Part shown: positions 48,370 to 59,240 of the stretch, in pieces
How positions within the stretch are numbered: the stretch's first letter is position 1
Layout: every line of letters begins with the position of its first letter
Assembly: GCA_014526335.1 (NCBI GenBank)
Contig: JACTAT010000037.1
Coordinates: 248,001-312,000 of the forward strand
Direction: 5' to 3'
Source of the DNA: Chrysaora quinquecirrha
Taxonomy: Eukaryota > Cnidaria > Scyphozoa > Semaeostomeae > Pelagiidae
Length of the DNA: 64,000 nt
Made by a program: the position numbers and the translations under genes
The notes under the pieces: generated by a model
What the model saw: the letters and a program-made list of their open reading frames with translations, nothing else
The model's database searches: none
What the model was told of the DNA's origin: nothing

Positions 48370-49290
48370 ATGCTATAAACTCAAGGATAGGACTATCAAG
48401 AACACTATCAAGAACACTATCAAGAACATTAACAGTAACAAGACTGAGGAATAGGACCAAGGAACGTGACTGAAGACCATGAATAATTTCAGTACTATGA
48501 AACATGAAGAATAAAAGACTGACAAACAGGATGAAGGAACGGGACTGAATACCATGAATAATTTTAGGACTAAGGAGCATGAATGATAACAAGGCTGACA
48601 TGCAGGACCAAGGAACATCACTGAACATCTGAACAATAACAAGACTGAGGAGCAGGACCAAGGAATGGGACTGGAGACCATGAAGAATTTCAGAACTAAG
48701 TAATTTAAACAATAGTAAAGCTGAGAAAGAGGGCAAAGGAGTCGAAGTTAACACAATGATTAATTTCAGGATTAAACAGCAGGTTAAAAGAACGGGAATG
48801 AAGACAATGAACAATTTCAGGACTAAGGAATGTGAAAAATGACAAAATCAATGAACTGGAATAATGAACTGGAGGGAAGACCCTGAATAATTTCAGGACT
48901 AAGAAAGAGTTTAAAGGAACGGGACTGAAGACCATGGAATATCAGGACTAAGGAAGAGGATGAAGGAACGGGACTGAAGACCATGAGTAATTTCAGGACT
49001 AAGGAACAGGACAAAGGAACAGGACTATACACTGACTAAGTTTGAAACTTAGGAACATCATTGTGGACTAAGGACATTGGACTAAAACAGAGGAACAGAA
49101 CTGGGATTGGCACCAGGAAAAGGTACCCTGGACCAGGACCAAGGACAAATACTAAATATTACAGACTATAGGAGCTAAGTGTACAGGCAGAGGTTGTTGA
49201 GGTAGAGGTCCTTGAGGCGGAGGTCCTTGAGGCAGAGGCCTTTGAGGTGGAGGTCTTTCTGAGGCGGTGGTCAGAAACGGGCATGGACTA
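48370..49290. repeat. Degenerate purine-rich repeat region
   Basis: Repeated GGGACTGAAGACCATGAA, then TAATTTCAGGACTAAGGA, then AGCAGGACCAAGGAA blocks at about 50-75 bp spacing to about 49120, then GAGGTCCTTGAGGCGGAG repeats to 49270. The strand asymmetry (few pyrimidines on +) creates leucine/serine-rich minus-strand frames that are not genes. The last exon of the P-like gene overlaps its start, where the triplicated AAGAACACTATC gives SRTLSRTLSRT. Confidence 0.8.
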
Positions 49291-50112
49291 GTAAGTATAC
49301 TAGGTCAAGTGTTGCCTACCACAAATATATATAAAGCAACCACTATATTGGTAGCTATGGTCAATAGCAGCTATGAACATATATGCTTTTGTCTCCTCTG
49401 GAATTGAAGTTGCACAGCTAAACTAGCAAAGTTAGTTTCAGTTCTTGCTTATGATCAGATCATTAATAATAGCTTTTCTCCTCTTTTGTACCGTCATCTT
49501 TTCATTTCAAATAGAAAGAGAGCAGGAGATAAAAATTTTATTCCCATATTTTGTTGAGCTTCAGCGTTACCCTCATTTTTGACAAACGGATATATAGATT
49601 GTTAAATTTTTTGCAGATATACTGCAACACAGCATACCTGTATTCTGAGAAGTTTTCAGACAAATTCTATGTAAAATAACGATTTCTTTGCACATGCAAG
49701 CTTGCTGAGCGTTAAAAGGAAAGTTATTCCTTCCTATCCTCCTGCTCTATTTCCACAGCCTTGATGTGAAGTGGAGACGTATCCCCCCTGACCATTGCCA
49801 ATGACCCCTTAGTCACCCTGTAACTTGGAATTTTCACATGGAATTTATGAAACCCGGTAATCTATTACTCTTTTCCCATGAAATGTAATAGAAAGCAACG
49901 GGATAAGAAATTTCTCTTCATAGATATATAAACAAGCTGTCTATACTGACACTTAGAGCATGACTAGAATTGAATTATACATACTCCCGAGCTATACGTT
50001 ATACCTATATCCCTACACCGATACCTATATCGTTATACCCAATCCTCACCCTGAACTTAAGCTTAAAGAAGTTGACCTTAGAAAACTGTTTAATTATGCT
50101 ACATCTTAAAAT
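49291..50112. other. Non-coding spacer
   Basis: No gene or repeat seen. Confidence 0.55.
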
Positions 50113-50321
50113 CATTTTTATATAATGGCATGTACTATGACCAGGTAGATGGGCTAAGCATGGTATCCCCACTTGCTCCTGTCTTGGCTCTTCTCTTGAT
50201 GGGACATCATGAAAAGATCTGGTTAGAAAAATTTTACACTTCTGATGTTTTATTTTGCTGTCGGTATGTTGACGATAAATCTCATTTGTTTAAAAATAAA
50301 GGCAATGCACTTGATTATGGT
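50113..50321 (+). pseudogene. Reverse transcriptase fragment, Penelope-like
   Basis: Frame FLYNGMYYDQVDGLSM, then SPLAPVLALLLMGHHE, then RYVDDKSHLF. The YVDD box and the preceding DG-SP-AP block are the catalytic palm motifs of a reverse transcriptase, and the wording is closest to Penelope-like elements. The frame is cut at about 50321 by the 4.3-kb TIR element. A plausible continuation (LKFFNFINQQD) is found on the other side at 54637-54672. Upstream and downstream parts of the RT are not recognisable. Confidence 0.7.
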
Positions 50322-50608
50322 GTATTTTTCCCGCATAAATCAAACGCTCAAATTCTTGTATGTTTTCTGCCTTTTCCATGCAAGGTTATATATTTTTTGC
50401 CTACAATTTTCCACACTGCGAATTTTTAATGTCTTAAATTTTCTTAACCCCAAATTCTCATGTTCATTATTAATATTTACATTAACATTTTTAACATGGC
50501 TCAAATTATGGTCATTTTTTGCAAGCTCAGATTATGGTCACCTTCAAATTTTTGCATGCTCAAATTATTGTCACTTTACTCCCTCTGTTCCCTGTGCTGA
50601 GACATGGA
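50322..50608 (+). repeat. Left long TIR of the integrase element
   Basis: Matches the reverse complement of 54348-54634. Distinct blocks shared by both arms include CATAAATCAAACGCTC, TTCTTAACCCCAAATTCTCA, and ACTCCCTCTGTTCCCTGTGC at the inner end. Confidence 0.85.
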
Positions 50609-50723
50609 AATCCCCCTTGCATTTCAATGGAGGGAAGCTGGGGTAGACAGACCAAAGTGGATAGACTTTTCAATTCAACTGCCACATGTGTACAATGCGA
50701 AACTTTTCACTCTGGCATTTAAA

Positions 50724-51463
50724 ATGGCGGAAAGTAATGCAAATGGTCAAAATGCTTGCTCATTCTTGCAAAGATGCATGGACACTTTGCTGGATGTTGT
50801 AGAACATCTTCGTCAAGCAACAACAGTTTCTTGCTCAAGTGCAGCTCAGCGAACAACATCTACATCAACTGTCAGAACGTCCGTAAGCTTAGGCTTAGGC
50901 CAATTAGCAGTTTCACAATCTTCGTTGTCAGCGGTGACAACAACTATAGCTGGTTGGCCTACTGGAGGAACACAACACTTTTCTAGTGCTATGCAAGAGC
51001 ATCGATCTTTATTTGGGAATCGTCCACCACGACCCAAGCTTACAACCACAACCAAGCTGTCACTGGGTCACAGATGAGTAGCACTAGCAGTAGTGTTAGG
51101 CCTAACAGGAAGAGAGGAAGAGGGGAAGTTTTTGTTGAACCAAAGTGGACTAGAAAGTTTGTGTGCCTTTCAAAAAAAATTCCTTCTCTGTCCCAAAAAA
51201 TGAGGAATTATATGCATTAAACCTGGCCAACCTTGGAACAAAAGAGTTTGGTTTCAATAAAAATGGTAATTTTGAACATCTGGCAGATGTTCTCAAAGAA
51301 ATTTTTCCAAAACTGGCAGAGAGTGGAGGGTTGCGATATACTACGAGCAAACCAGAAAAAACTTGATCTCTTTCCACAACCTATTTGGCAGCTTGCCTTA
51401 ATCAGGCAAAAGCATACGTGCACCCGATACAAAGAGACCCTCACTGAAAGCAGAGAAACTTAA
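50724..51463 (+). pseudogene. Small accessory ORF of the integrase element
   Basis: From ATG 50724 (MAESNANGQNACSFLQRCMD) the frame codes a Ser/Thr-rich segment, then continues in other frames with RPNRKRGRGE, PKWTRKFVCLSKK, NLANLGTKEFGF, and LADVLKEIFPKLAESGGLRY. The frame changes fall in A runs (near 51030, 51175 and 51354). The pattern of a tryptophan-Cys-Leu block, a short linker and a leucine/glycine block resembles proteins I have seen only as uncharacterised in invertebrate genomes. No catalytic motif is visible. Gene pairing with the integrase inside the same TIRs suggests an accessory role. Confidence 0.5.
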
Positions 51464-52745
51464 AACGGTAAGATTGCTGTTCCTACCTTAAAATTTTTTT
51501 GTGATGCAAAGTGGGTAGTTAAAAACAAATTTTTTAAAAAATTACCTTTAAAATTTTTTGTGATGCACACGTTTATTTCACAACAAATTTACTATTCATT
51601 TTGCATTTTAGGGAAATATTCAAGAAGTAGGGAGAACTAAAGAATGTTTGAAATGTGGAATAATGGTGGCACTGCAAAACATTTCAAATAACATACAACA
51701 GCCAACCAGAGAAGACCTTGTTGGAAGCAGAAAGCTGCTTTAATCGTGTAACACTGCCACCATGTCACCCATCATAGGAGTCCTTCAAAAATGCATGCGT
51801 CACTTCATTAACATTTGGTGCAGGTTACGGACAATTTTGAAGATCTTTGTAATTTTTTATCATATTTTTCGATTCAATATGAGGTTATTTTTATAAAAAA
51901 AAAGGTTATGTTGACTTGATCAAACTCACGTAAGTCAGACTCGCATAGGTCTAATATTTCATAACTCAGGTAAAAATGCATTGTCCGTTCCATTTGGTGT
52001 ATAGGCTATTGAACTTCTTTCCATAAGTCGGATTTTAATTAAGACCAACAACATTCAACTTTGACCTAAAAAAATTGAGCAAGGCTGGTGGAAACTCTTG
52101 CCAAAAAACCAAACTGCCGCCTCTGTTAGCCATGATTCATAAAAGAGGGGAATGAAACCATCAGAAAAGCCACACTGCTCAAGCCAAACAATCATCTGTA
52201 CTTCTGGGTGATATAGCGGTTCCCGATCTATTTAGAAATATCCGACTAAGGTATAATTTACATGAAAGTTGGACTTTGTGTAAGATTTGGCCTGGCCTGA
52301 AAGGATTTGACTTACCCAAATTTGACTGTAGCAATAAAGGCTATTTCCAATGCATCAGATTATTTTTATGAGGAAAAATTGTTATATTTAGCTACAAATG
52401 CTGTAAAAGAAATTGTTTTGTTTCAAGATATACATCTATACCATTATTTTGACTTTTTCTCATTGGGTTTACAGTTTCCACAAGTTCAATAAATGTCTGC
52501 TCATTCAAAGGATTGAGAGTATCATGTACTTCTACTTGTTCTATGTCCTCGTGTGCAGGATGCAATGCATTTTCCGAATCCATCCCATAATGTAATTCTA
52601 TAGAGAAAATAAGGCAAGTTTTTAATGCTAAAATTACAAAATGTTTCTTTTTGGGAATAAGTCAACATCTGTGCAAGTTTGGGCAATTTATTTCAGTTAT
52701 TTTCAAATAGTTATTTTGTAACGACAATTTGCTTAGTTGTTTAAG
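51464..52745. other. Interior non-coding part of the integrase element
   Basis: AT-rich sequence between the two convergent genes of the element, with scattered short open frames and no domain. Confidence 0.5.
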
Positions 52746-54064
52746 CTAACGTGTAGAAGGTGAAATACAAACCTCATTATCCAACTCTATAAGTGCTGGA
52801 GAGTTGTGCATAGCAAGCAAGCCCCCAGTAAATAGTTGCGGCGGTGTTTGATTAGTAGCGGTGCTAATTTTGTGTCTGATCCAGCCCACTTTCCAAATAT
52901 GAAGATGATTGTTTATTCTTGGAATGAATACGAATCGCAAAGCAAACAACTCCAACTGATTTGTGGGATCGAACTCTTCAAACTCTTCAAGATGATAAAA
53001 CAAAGAATGATATAGGTTGGTGACCCTATCATAGATGTCTCTCCAAAGGCATTCTATTCCCTGGTTATGAAAACTTCTCCCACAAATCATACTGCCTCTG
53101 TTAGGCCCCCTTTGTGGGTGTTCCAGCATGTACATTGCAACTTGTACATTCTCCCCACCTTTATTAGATCTAACTCTCAAGGGAAGTCCGTAAAGATTTA
53201 CTGCTTCAAGAAATGCGTTGAAGACAGTGTCTGCTCGATTGTTGTTTGAACATTTCAAGAAAACTGGTATCCTGGAATAGCAGTCAATACCTTCGTGTAT
53301 TACTAATTTCCACCTGCAAAGGAATGTAGCATCTAATGTTAATAATGTTCACACGAGATAGAAAGTATATAATATAAAAGATAATAACAGGAATGATTCC
53401 TTGATCACAGGGCTGCCAAAAGGGGGCAGGGAGAAGATTAACTATGGGTCTCAGCCTGAATAGGCCTCAGAAAATTTATATGGTGTTTTCGAGGGTGTTT
53501 TCTTAATTCAGGCGGGCCTTGCTGGGGCTCATTGTCCCAGGGCCTCAACTTTTCCCTCAGCAGCCCTGCTTACATCAAATGTAATAATGCACAGGAGTAA
53601 TATGGTGCAATTGCAGTATCGGACCCCCCCCTCTTTTTGTATTATGCTTTTCTGAACTCTGTTTCATTCGTAGTCTCCGTCTTCTCAACTCTCTATCCAT
53701 ATGGCGCACCCCACAATTTGAAAAATTTTCTTGAATTGAAGACACTATATTATCCAGCTCCTGTTAATTCAAACCAGAGAAACTATTTCTCAATTATATG
53801 TTTTCATCATGTAGCCAACGTTCAATTGTCCTTTTTTACACCCCACATATCTGACATTTTAGGTACTGTGAAGCCACTTTCTACAAAGTGCAACAATTTG
53901 GCTCTCCTGATAAGTAACTTTGGCCTCCCTCTTGCTCTGGTTCTCTGATTTGGAGTTGCATATGTCAAACCGCACACTTCCATGAGATTTTCCAGTGTTT
54001 GCAATTCAGCAAATCGCAAATGCAGGTCCTGTATCAAGCGCTGTGGGAATTCAACACCATGCAT
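52746..54064 (-). pseudogene. Integrase-core (rve-like) protein with N-terminal HTH
   Basis: Catalytic exon 53313-52746 (acceptor CTTTGCAG|GTGG): WKLVIHEGIDCYSRIPVFLK, then RSNKGGENVQVAMYML, then MICGRSFHNQGIECLWRDIY, then FVFIPRINNHLHIW. The D of IDCYS, the N of SNKGGEN and the E of GIECLW occupy the positions of a DDE triad. The second position is Asn where the family, as I recall it, has SDKGGEN. The upstream exon at 54064-53800 codes GRPKLLIRRAKLLHF, then MWGVKK/RTIERWLHDE, a helix-turn-helix, with one extra A in an A run near 53831 shifting the frame. The intron lies between about 53800 and 53314. The first methionine may lie further upstream. Confidence 0.7.
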
Positions 54065-54347
54065 TCAACATGATGCATCAAATGTGATATCCTCACGGCA
54101 TGTTGGCAGAGCTGTTCCACTTGAAACGTAACACCCTCGACAGTATTCAAATCAATAGGCCCTTCTTAAATTCTTGATATTTGAAGAGCCACGCTACGAA
54201 ATCTCTGTGCTACTAATTGTGTATCCATATTGAAAAGGAAAGCTGCAGTGGAATCACTCGCGACAGCTCATGACTAATTAGGCCACAATTCATTTCAATG
54301 AAAAAATTTCAAGTTATGGATTCCCATCAATGATTTATATGACTCAG

Positions 54348-54634
54348 CACAGGGAACAGAGGGAGTAAAGTGACAATAATTTGAGCATGCGAAAATTTGA
54401 AGGTGACCATATTCTGAGCTTCCAAAAAATTGAAAGAGACCATAATTTGAGCCATGTTAAAAAATGTCAATGTAAAATATTAATAATGAACATGAGAATT
54501 TGGGGTTAAGAAAATTTAAGACATTAAACATTTCGCCATGTGGAAAATTTTAAGCAAAAAATATATAACCTTGCATGGAAAAGGCAGAAAAGATAAGGAA
54601 ATTTGAGCGTTTGATTTATGGTGGGAAAAATGCA
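54348..54634 (-). repeat. Right long TIR of the integrase element
   Basis: Inverted partner of 50322-50608. Confidence 0.85.
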
Positions 54635-56689
54635 TCATACTTAAATTCTTCAACTTCATCAATCAACAAGACCTGTAACGCTGATAGAACCTCTATCCAG
54701 TTTTAAGTCATTTGGATAACCATAACTGTGTTGAAATGCAATTGAATGATCATTTTCACAAAAACTTACTCAAAAATTGCCTAATTTTACCTAAACAAAA
54801 GGTTCTGTAAAAGATATCTCAAGAACCACTTAGACTATCTTAACAAATTTTCATATGATGTAAGGTCAATGTGTCTTCTACTCCTACACATTGAGAAAAG
54901 TAATTCTCATGTTTCTGGGAACACTTTCAATCCCTTATTAACTTAGGATGTTTTTAAAAAAAATAACAATTTTTGGACAAAAGGGTTAATTATTCAAGAA
55001 ATAATGAATGCATTTGAAAGCCAGAGTATTAGGCAATAGAATAAGACCTATGAATTACTGTAAAGGCACTTAAATAGCCAACATCATTCTTCCTCTATCC
55101 ACTACAGAGTTGAGTCCACTTTTTTACCTCATTATTGGTTGCTATGGTTCAACTAATTAGTATATTCTCATTTCATGTCAAAATGTTACATTCTTTCTAT
55201 GTATCATAGTGTATTAGCATATCAATAAAGAGTATGGGTGCAAAACCAGAATTTATTTGTTCATAGGTTCCCCTTAAGTTATGTAATATTTTTTGCTCTA
55301 GTTAACTCTTAGCTTTTGATTAGCTTACTGTAAATTTTGCCACTGAAGATGAACATAGATGTTAGAAACATGTTTTGCGGCTTGCTGTTGTTTGTCTTTT
55401 GAAACTTCTAATTCACCATAAAGTATAAGATCCACAATAATTGTTACATTTTTCTAGTCACATGTTTTATTGCTGTTGAACTGCAGCTGATGTTCTTAAT
55501 TTTTTTTTCAATAATGGTGCATAGGCTGAGATGGCCTCTAACCAATTACAACTTATTACTAAATTATGATACATAAAATTTTAAATTAATTAATTACAGA
55601 AGTATATTGGAAGGTATTAATTAACGATATATGAGTGCTCATAATGATTAAAACTCTTTTACATACAAAATAATACTGTCTACAAAATCCACTATAATGT
55701 AAATCTACGAAGCTATAAATGAGTTTTTAATTTCAAAATAATTATTTTTGATATGTTAACTAACGTTAATTGCTAACTACATCATTTATATCTAAAAAAG
55801 ACTCAGGTCTCTGTATAAATTTATTTCTTGTCACAAAGGAGTTATAACAGAAATAGCCTAGTTTTGTTGTAACATCATTATGTTTGAAGGATGAAAACAT
55901 AATGAAGGGGTTTTCGGCAAACCGGAAGAAATAGACCTAGATAGATAGATAGATACCTAGATACCTAGGAATCAGGAATGTTGTAACAAAAGATCTTGTA
56001 ACAAAAGATAGGCATTTCTATTCTCTGTGAAGAAAATGAAAACAATTGTAAAAAGAATAAGTTGCTCATTGTTCCACCGTCCCGTACTGAGCCTTCTTAA
56101 CTATTAAATACGAAATGCTCCTGTTCTGTTTCATGTAGAAACGCTATTATTGTTTTGAACGAAGCCTCTTCTGCCTAGGTAGTTTTTGCCATATTTTTCC
56201 AACTGCTTTTGGTGTTTCAAGTTGATCAAATGTTTGATTTTCTCTCCGTTTTGAAGTGTTTGGTTTGCACTCAACGCATCATGATTCTTTTGTTCTGCCT
56301 TAATTTGTTTATGACTCAATCAAAAACCATTTGCGCAAAAGCAATTTTACAAGTATCTTTAAAAGCTGGAACAAGGAACAAAGTCAGAAATGATCGGGAA
56401 TGAGTAGGAGACAGCGGGAATCAGTGGAACATGCGGGAACGAACAGGACAGAGTGAAAGCAAAAAGCGGAAATCAATTGAAAATCACCGCAAACAGGCGA
56501 AAACAAGGGGGCTCAGGTGGCTGTCAGGGAAAAATGAAAGTGGATTTAGAAAAACAGCTACACCTACAGAGGGGGTGAAGCTGGATTTAGTGGGAATCAG
56601 AGTGAACAAATGGGAACTGGGTTTAAATTAGTGGCAATTATATTCTATTCATGGCGATTTCATAATCATATAGGCATGATCTCATCCTT
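54635..56689. other. Non-coding region with a possible RT remnant at its start
   Basis: The first 40 bp may continue the interrupted reverse transcriptase (LKFFNFINQQ). The rest is AT-rich, with a GATA microsatellite at about 55935-55965. The minus-strand open frame at 56131-56319 is not recognisable. Repeated GGGAA-rich blocks around 56395-56640 form a short purine-rich tract. Confidence 0.5.
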
Positions 56690-57712
56690 CAAACATGGCT
56701 TATGGGTACCTTGAATTTTCCTCTTGGGACATTAGCCATGTAAACATATTTTTATCATTAAGGGAAACAGTATTTGGGAATTTTGGAAATAAATTATCTA
56801 CCATTTGTTTTCTTTCGTTTTCATAAAAAGAAAAAGAAGATATAAAATGAATATCATCGTCAATTACGTTTAGGCCTTTTGTTTTAAATTAGGGACAAAA
56901 TCTCTCATCACTTGGCGTTCTGTTCTTTCCAAGTCTTCCTGTTTCTATATGAAAATTATGGGAACTAAGTCGTAATTTTGCAATAGTGTATCTAACCTTG
57001 TAATCTACTAGAATATCTAGATAAGGTTCAAATTTGAACGAAGACTTCTAGGAAATGTACAGTTTTAATTTCTTATCTTCAGTGATCTTAGTCCTGAGGT
57101 TGTTTAAAACTTCAGATTCAAATATTTTCCTGACCTTTGTTTTAATGATAGTCGAACTATCAGAGTCTTGGATGCCAAACACCGTTTTGAGATTACGAGC
57201 TTTTGAAACCCAATTTGAGATACTCTTATCAGCATCTTTACTAAGACTTTGTTAAGCTAGACTAACATATCGAACATTGTGTAATTTAGATAAACGAAAG
57301 AAAAATTTGATTATGTTAAGATGTCGGTTATATTTTAAAGAAGTTCTACCTAATTCAGCATATACTGCATATGTTGTTGTATTAGAATTGACACCTAATG
57401 TGTATTTACAAGCTGAAAAATGCAGTGTTTCCAGTTTAACCCAATCTAGTCTAATCCCCAAATTTCGAAACCGTAATTCAATATTGGTACTATTGTGTGA
57501 TCAAAAAGATACCTGAAAAGTCTAGGGTGAAACCCATACCAATCTTTGCTTTTTGATAGAAGAATATAATAAGACTTCTGGGTTTTCTTCTTTGATTTTG
57601 TCAATATGATCAAAAAATGAACTGTTCGATTTTATTGTAACCCTGAGGTACTTGTATGATTCCCATTGTTTTACAACTTTATCACCTAGTTTCCATTGTT
57701 TCTTACTACAGA
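56690..57712 (-). pseudogene. LINE (non-LTR) reverse transcriptase, C-terminal part
   Basis: Minus-strand fragments in order: YKYLRVTIKSNSSFFDHIDK, then WVKLETLHFSACKYTLGVNS, then YAVYAELGRTSL, then YTIAKLRLSSHNFHIETGR, then DDDIHFISSFSFYENER, then LMSQEE near the end. These are the typical post-RT blocks of invertebrate LINEs (the clade is not determined). The reading frame changes several times. The 5' end is truncated at 57712, next to a MULE-like C-terminus, as expected for 5'-truncated LINE insertion. Confidence 0.75.
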
Positions 57713-58190
57713 CCAGTAGCTCAAGCAACCAGACCAGTAGCTCAACCAGCCACACTTGTAGTACAAGCAGCGGGACCGATACCTCAACCAGCCAGACTGG
57801 TAGTACAAGCAGCGGGACCAGTAGCTCAAGAAGCCCCACCCAGACCTCCACAGCCAAGTGCTAATGGGTTCACTTTTTATTGATGCGTTTTTGTCATAAA
57901 AACGTAGCTGAATGCTATCAATGTGGGGGAAAATTCTATAATAATGGCTACCCGCAGGCTCCATTGGATATGGTGGTGGTCTCCAAAACCCAACTATGGT
58001 ATATCGACCCCCTTATGAAACACGCATTCAATCCAATGAAATGGCAAATGTCTACTTCCATTTCAATTCTGTATGCCTTTCAGCCTTCAACCAAATGTTT
58101 TCTTCAGAGATGATTGTTATACCCATGGATATATGGCCTTTCTTGCTTCCACAGCACAGAAACTTACTACGAAACTTTAAAATCATTTTA
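57713..58190 (+). pseudogene. C-terminal part of a MULE-family gene, plus strand
   Basis: A proline/alanine/valine-rich stretch with an internal repeat of about 45 bp (57720-57830, encoding PVAQPA and VVQAAGP units) leads into MRFCHKNVAECYQCGGKF, then LDMVVVSKTQ, then VYFHFNSVCLSAFN. The same block occurs on the other strand at 60835-60980 in the MULE gene (RFCHPNVAKCYQCGGTF and LDMVVVSKTQCW). This is therefore a second, separate copy of that gene's C-terminus. The paired Cys residues suggest a zinc-binding domain. The frame changes after the proline-rich part. Confidence 0.65.
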
Positions 58191-58433
58191 TGACTTTGAC
58201 GAATTAGGACATCTACGTAGATATATTTCCTAAATTTTTTTTGTCAGTGTTTCGTTTTTCAGTACTTCACAGTATGTATTGTTTTATTCATAACTATGGA
58301 TGCTCCGTTTCATTGAAATAAAGTGTAAAATATGCAACTCTTTCTTTATGTCAATTATATTTTGCAATACATTAGTTATATTTTCACTACAACTTTTGTT
58401 CAGCTCAAACAACTAATCCCATCCAACTCTTAT
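58191..58433. other. Short spacer
   Basis: No gene seen. Confidence 0.5.
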
Positions 58434-58685
58434 CCACTTAGGGTCCAACACTAAGGGTCCCACCTGGGTCCCACCCAAAAGGTCCCACTTAGGGTCCCAC
58501 CCTAAGGGTCCCACTAAGGGTCCCACCATAAGGGTCCCACTTAGGGTACAACCCTTAGGGTCCCACCCTAAGGGTCCCACTTAGGGTCCCACCCTAAGGG
58601 TCCCACATAGGGTTCCACCCTAAGCGTCCCACTTAGGGTCCCACCCTAAGGGTCCTGGGTACCACCTAGGGTCTCGCGTCCCACT
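58434..58685. repeat. Short tandem array of AGGGTCCCAC units
   Basis: CCTAAGGGTCCCACTTAGGG units (about 26 bp) repeat nine or so times with changes. The repeated core GGGTCCCAC is nearly palindromic with its neighbour, so the tract can fold on itself. Confidence 0.9.
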
Positions 58686-58689
58686 TTTC

Positions 58690-59240
58690 CAATATGCCCA
58701 AATTTGATGCTAGCATTAAAATTTGCAATGAAACTACTGTTACAGTATATGTAGAGGCCTGGTACCCATTACCCCAGTCTAAAAATAGCACAAGGGGCAA
58801 ATCTCTGATGGGTCCATCTCAGTTCATTTTTAGCATGTCAAACTGCCTGCTTTTACCAAATTTGATGCTTGTATTACAATTTGTAATAAAACTACTGTTA
58901 TAGCTTATGTAGAGGCCTGGTACCCATTACCCCAGTCTAAAAATAGCACAAGGGGCAATTCTCTGTTGGGTCCATCTCCTTTCATATTTGGCATGTCAAA
59001 CTGCCTGTTTTCACCAAATTTGATACTTGTATTACAATTCACAACAAAACTAGTGCTGTAGCTTATGTAGAGCTCTGGTTCCAATTACCCCAGTCTAAAA
59101 ATAGCACAAAGGGGCATTTGAGAGCTATCTCAGTTGAGAGCTATATTTCATCTTTTTCAGCGTGTCAAAATACCCTTTTTTGCCAAATTTGATACTGGTA
59201 ACATAAAATGCACAATTGTTTCACCAACATCTCCACGATA
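58690..59240. repeat. 158-bp tandem repeat
   Basis: AAATTTGATGC starts at 58700, 58858, 59016 and 59185. The first three intervals are 158, 158 and 169 bp. Each unit holds CCCCAGTCTAAAAATAGCAC and GGCATGTCAAACTGCCTG-type blocks. The last unit is decayed. Confidence 0.9.

Larger units (their letters stand above)
43885..48473 (+). pseudogene. P-element/THAP9-like transposase gene with many introns
   Basis: Ten exons with GT-AG borders: 43885-44099, 44666-45649, 45747-45987, 46247-46343, 46483-46799, 46917-47168, 47581-47699, 47806-48117 and 48358-48473, plus a possible earlier one ending at 43648. Phases checked at the 45649/45747 joint agree. Blocks typical of P/THAP9 transposases appear in order: VIETCLNLWN, LPSGRTLQRKKN, VVFDEMCIQ (RNase-H Asp), GLCDGG, MDPSHNFKKVRNNI, LTPSSRMRNHL, NPTEWHYG and TNINAINS. 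A Cys-rich segment (CFGCHNDE, CTKCSD) and a basic coiled coil precede them. No THAP finger was found. One A run (45060) is a base short, and a TAG at 45438-45440 interrupts exon 2. The first exon's meaning is unclear. P-like transposases cut DNA at element ends; here the element ends are unknown. Confidence 0.8.
50322..54634. mobile_element. 4.3-kb element with ~285-bp inverted repeats and an integrase-like gene
   Basis: The arms 50322-50608 and 54348-54634 are inverted copies of each other with about 10-15 percent differences and small gaps. Their outer end is (G)TATTTTTCCC and their inner end is CTGTGCTGAG. Inside are a small gene on + (50724-51463) and an integrase-core gene on - (52746-54064), transcribed toward each other. 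The element sits inside a reverse transcriptase gene whose two halves flank it. I do not recognise it as a named superfamily. Ginger-like elements also use an rve-type integrase, but the neighbouring ORF and long arms differ from what I know of them. Confidence 0.75.

Noticed and set aside
48341..49032. Several long minus-strand open frames rich in leucine, serine and valine
   Set aside because: They lie in a purine-rich degenerate repeat and owe their length to strand asymmetry. They have no domain, and the gene evidence is on the plus strand.
57522..57964. Minus-strand frames rich in Leu/Val/Trp over 57522-57964
   Set aside because: They read through the reverse of the proline/alanine repeat of the MULE C-terminus. 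Only the part left of 57712 matches LINE protein.
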